Assembly: GCF_000813845.1 (NCBI RefSeq)
Contig: NZ_JWTB01000009.1
Coordinates: forward strand, 1-64,000
Length of the DNA stretch: 64,000 bases
Source of the DNA: Pseudarthrobacter phenanthrenivorans
Lineage (GTDB): Bacteria > Actinomycetota > Actinomycetes > Actinomycetales > Micrococcaceae
Direction: 5' to 3'
Of the stretch, positions 63,336 through 64,000 are shown one piece after another. The notes beneath the pieces were generated by a model, which saw only the letters and a program-made list of their open reading frames with translations, was not told the DNA's origin and searched no databases. Every line of letters starts with the position of its first letter. Within the stretch, counting starts at the first letter, position 1. The position numbers were made by a program, and so were the translations under genes.

Positions 63336-64000
63336 ATGATTGAAGTAAAGAATTTGGTCCGCACCTTCAACTCCGGTGACCGCACCATCAAGCCCGTCAA
63401 CGATGTCAGTTTCACCCTGGAGCAGGGCACGCTGGCCTCCATTGTGGGAAAGAGCGGCAGCGGCAAGAGCACGCTACTGTCCCTGCTGGGCGCCCTGGAC
63501 AAGCCCACGAGCGGCGACGTCGGGGTGGATGGGGTCAGCCTGGCCAGTCTTCCGGACGGCAGGCTGACGGAGTACCGCCGCCGGGACATCGGTTTCGTGT
63601 TCCAGCAGTTCAACCTGATCCCCAACCTCTCCGCCGTGGACAACGTCATGCTGCCCATGGAGTTCGCCGGGGTCCGCAAGGCCGCCCGGCTGCAGCGCGC
63701 CAAGGACCTGCTGGAACAGGTCCAGCTTGATCCGTCCAAGCACGACCGGCGGATCAACAGGCTCTCCGGCGGCGAGCAGCAGCGCGTTGCCATTGCACGG
63801 GCCCTGGCCAACGAGCCCAAGCTCATCCTGGCCGACGAGCCCACCGGCAACCTGGACGAGCAGACGGGCGACCACATTATCGAGCTCCTGAGCTCCCTGA
63901 GCCGGGACCACAACACCACCATCCTCGTGGTCACCCATGACAGGGTCCTTGCCAACAAGACAGACCGCCGCTTCCGCCTTCAGCAGGGGAAACTGACCGA
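63336..64000 (+). CDS. ABC transporter ATP-binding protein, MacB/LolD type (cut by window end)
   Basis: First 221 residues of an ATPase; no stop codon before position 64000, so only a few C-terminal residues are likely missing. Walker A GKSGSGKST at 38-46, Q-loop VFQQFNLIPNLSAVDNVMLP, signature LSGGEQQRVAIARAL, Walker B LILADEPTGNLDE, H-loop VVTHD. It partners the preceding permease; such pairs export peptides or drugs or move lipoproteins. Substrate unknown. Confidence 0.93.
   Translation, partial: MIEVKNLVRTFNSGDRTIKPVNDVSFTLEQGTLASIVGKSGSGKSTLLSLLGALDKPTSGDVGVDGVSLASLPDGRLTEYRRRDIGFVFQQFNLIPNLSAVDNVMLPMEFAGVRKAARLQRAKDLLEQVQLDPSKHDRRINRLSGGEQQRVAIARALANEPKLILADEPTGNLDEQTGDHIIELLSSLSRDHNTTILVVTHDRVLANKTDRRFRLQQGKLT

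Overview
The window is a 64 kb piece of a high-GC actinobacterial chromosome. Gene content and protein style (the Bax-inhibitor start MALGGNPIFNG, the eno-ftsB-DUF501-ppx cluster, GTG/TTG starts, many promoters of the TANNNT type lying 6-8 nt before a start codon) point to Arthrobacter/Pseudarthrobacter or a close Micrococcaceae relative; the genus is an inference. Coding density is very high, no gap between genes exceeds about 280 bases, and I see no insertion sequence, prophage, CRISPR array, toxin-antitoxin pair or rRNA.

Layout. 1-6.6 kb (minus): Bax-inhibitor-like membrane protein, then a complete branched-chain amino-acid ABC transporter (livK, terminator hairpin, livHMGF). 6.6-8.3 kb: a tRNA with anticodon UAA and a type II NADH dehydrogenase. 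8.3-14.2 kb: mycosin-like protease, ppx, DUF501, ftsB/divIC, enolase, mazG. 14.2-24.5 kb: a nucleoside uptake and salvage block (adenosine deaminase, two DedA proteins, thymidine phosphorylase, cytidine deaminase, two permeases, a double ATPase, a BMP-type lipoprotein). 24.7-29.3 kb: oxidoreductase, ohr and ohrR, M20 amidohydrolase, mannose-1-phosphate guanylyltransferase. 29.4-33.1 kb (plus): sdhCDAB. 33.2-37.7 kb: hydrolase, orphan sugar-binding lipoprotein and a divergent six-hairpin glycosidase-like gene. 37.8-44.3 kb (minus): YihY, 2H phosphoesterase, trpS, exonuclease III, two small membrane proteins and a NarL-type two-component system. 44.6-48.5 kb: one-carbon genes folD-glyA facing away from purU, then a gamma-carbonic anhydrase. 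48.5-54.5 kb: lysine 2-monooxygenase (davB), an amino-acid permease, a PucR regulator and a 5-aminovaleramidase-like amidase (davA). 54.7-60.1 kb (plus): ROK regulator and a ChvE/MmsAB-type monosaccharide ABC transporter. 60.2-61.7 kb: secreted pectate lyase. 61.9-64.0 kb: MacB-like ABC exporter, cut by the window edge.

No single gene cluster looks like a wholly new system. The most interesting material is regulatory and is read directly from the DNA: (i) a 22-bp inverted repeat in front of the sensor-kinase operon that recurs in front of the nearby SHOCT gene; (ii) a LacI-type 12-mer GAAAGCGNTTTC placed just downstream of three promoters (orphan binding protein, glycosidase, pectate lyase), suggesting a plant-polysaccharide regulon whose regulator is not in the window; (iii) a shared promoter-operator element in front of both the ROK gene and the sugar transporter it probably controls; (iv) an OhrR operator embedded in its own leaderless promoter; (v) CRP/GlxR-like sites at ndh and livK; (vi) a UAA-anticodon tRNA lacking the long variable arm expected of tRNA-Leu; (vii) a short Arg-rich leader frame whose stop overlaps the pucR start. 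Roughly ten genes appear to be transcribed without a leader.
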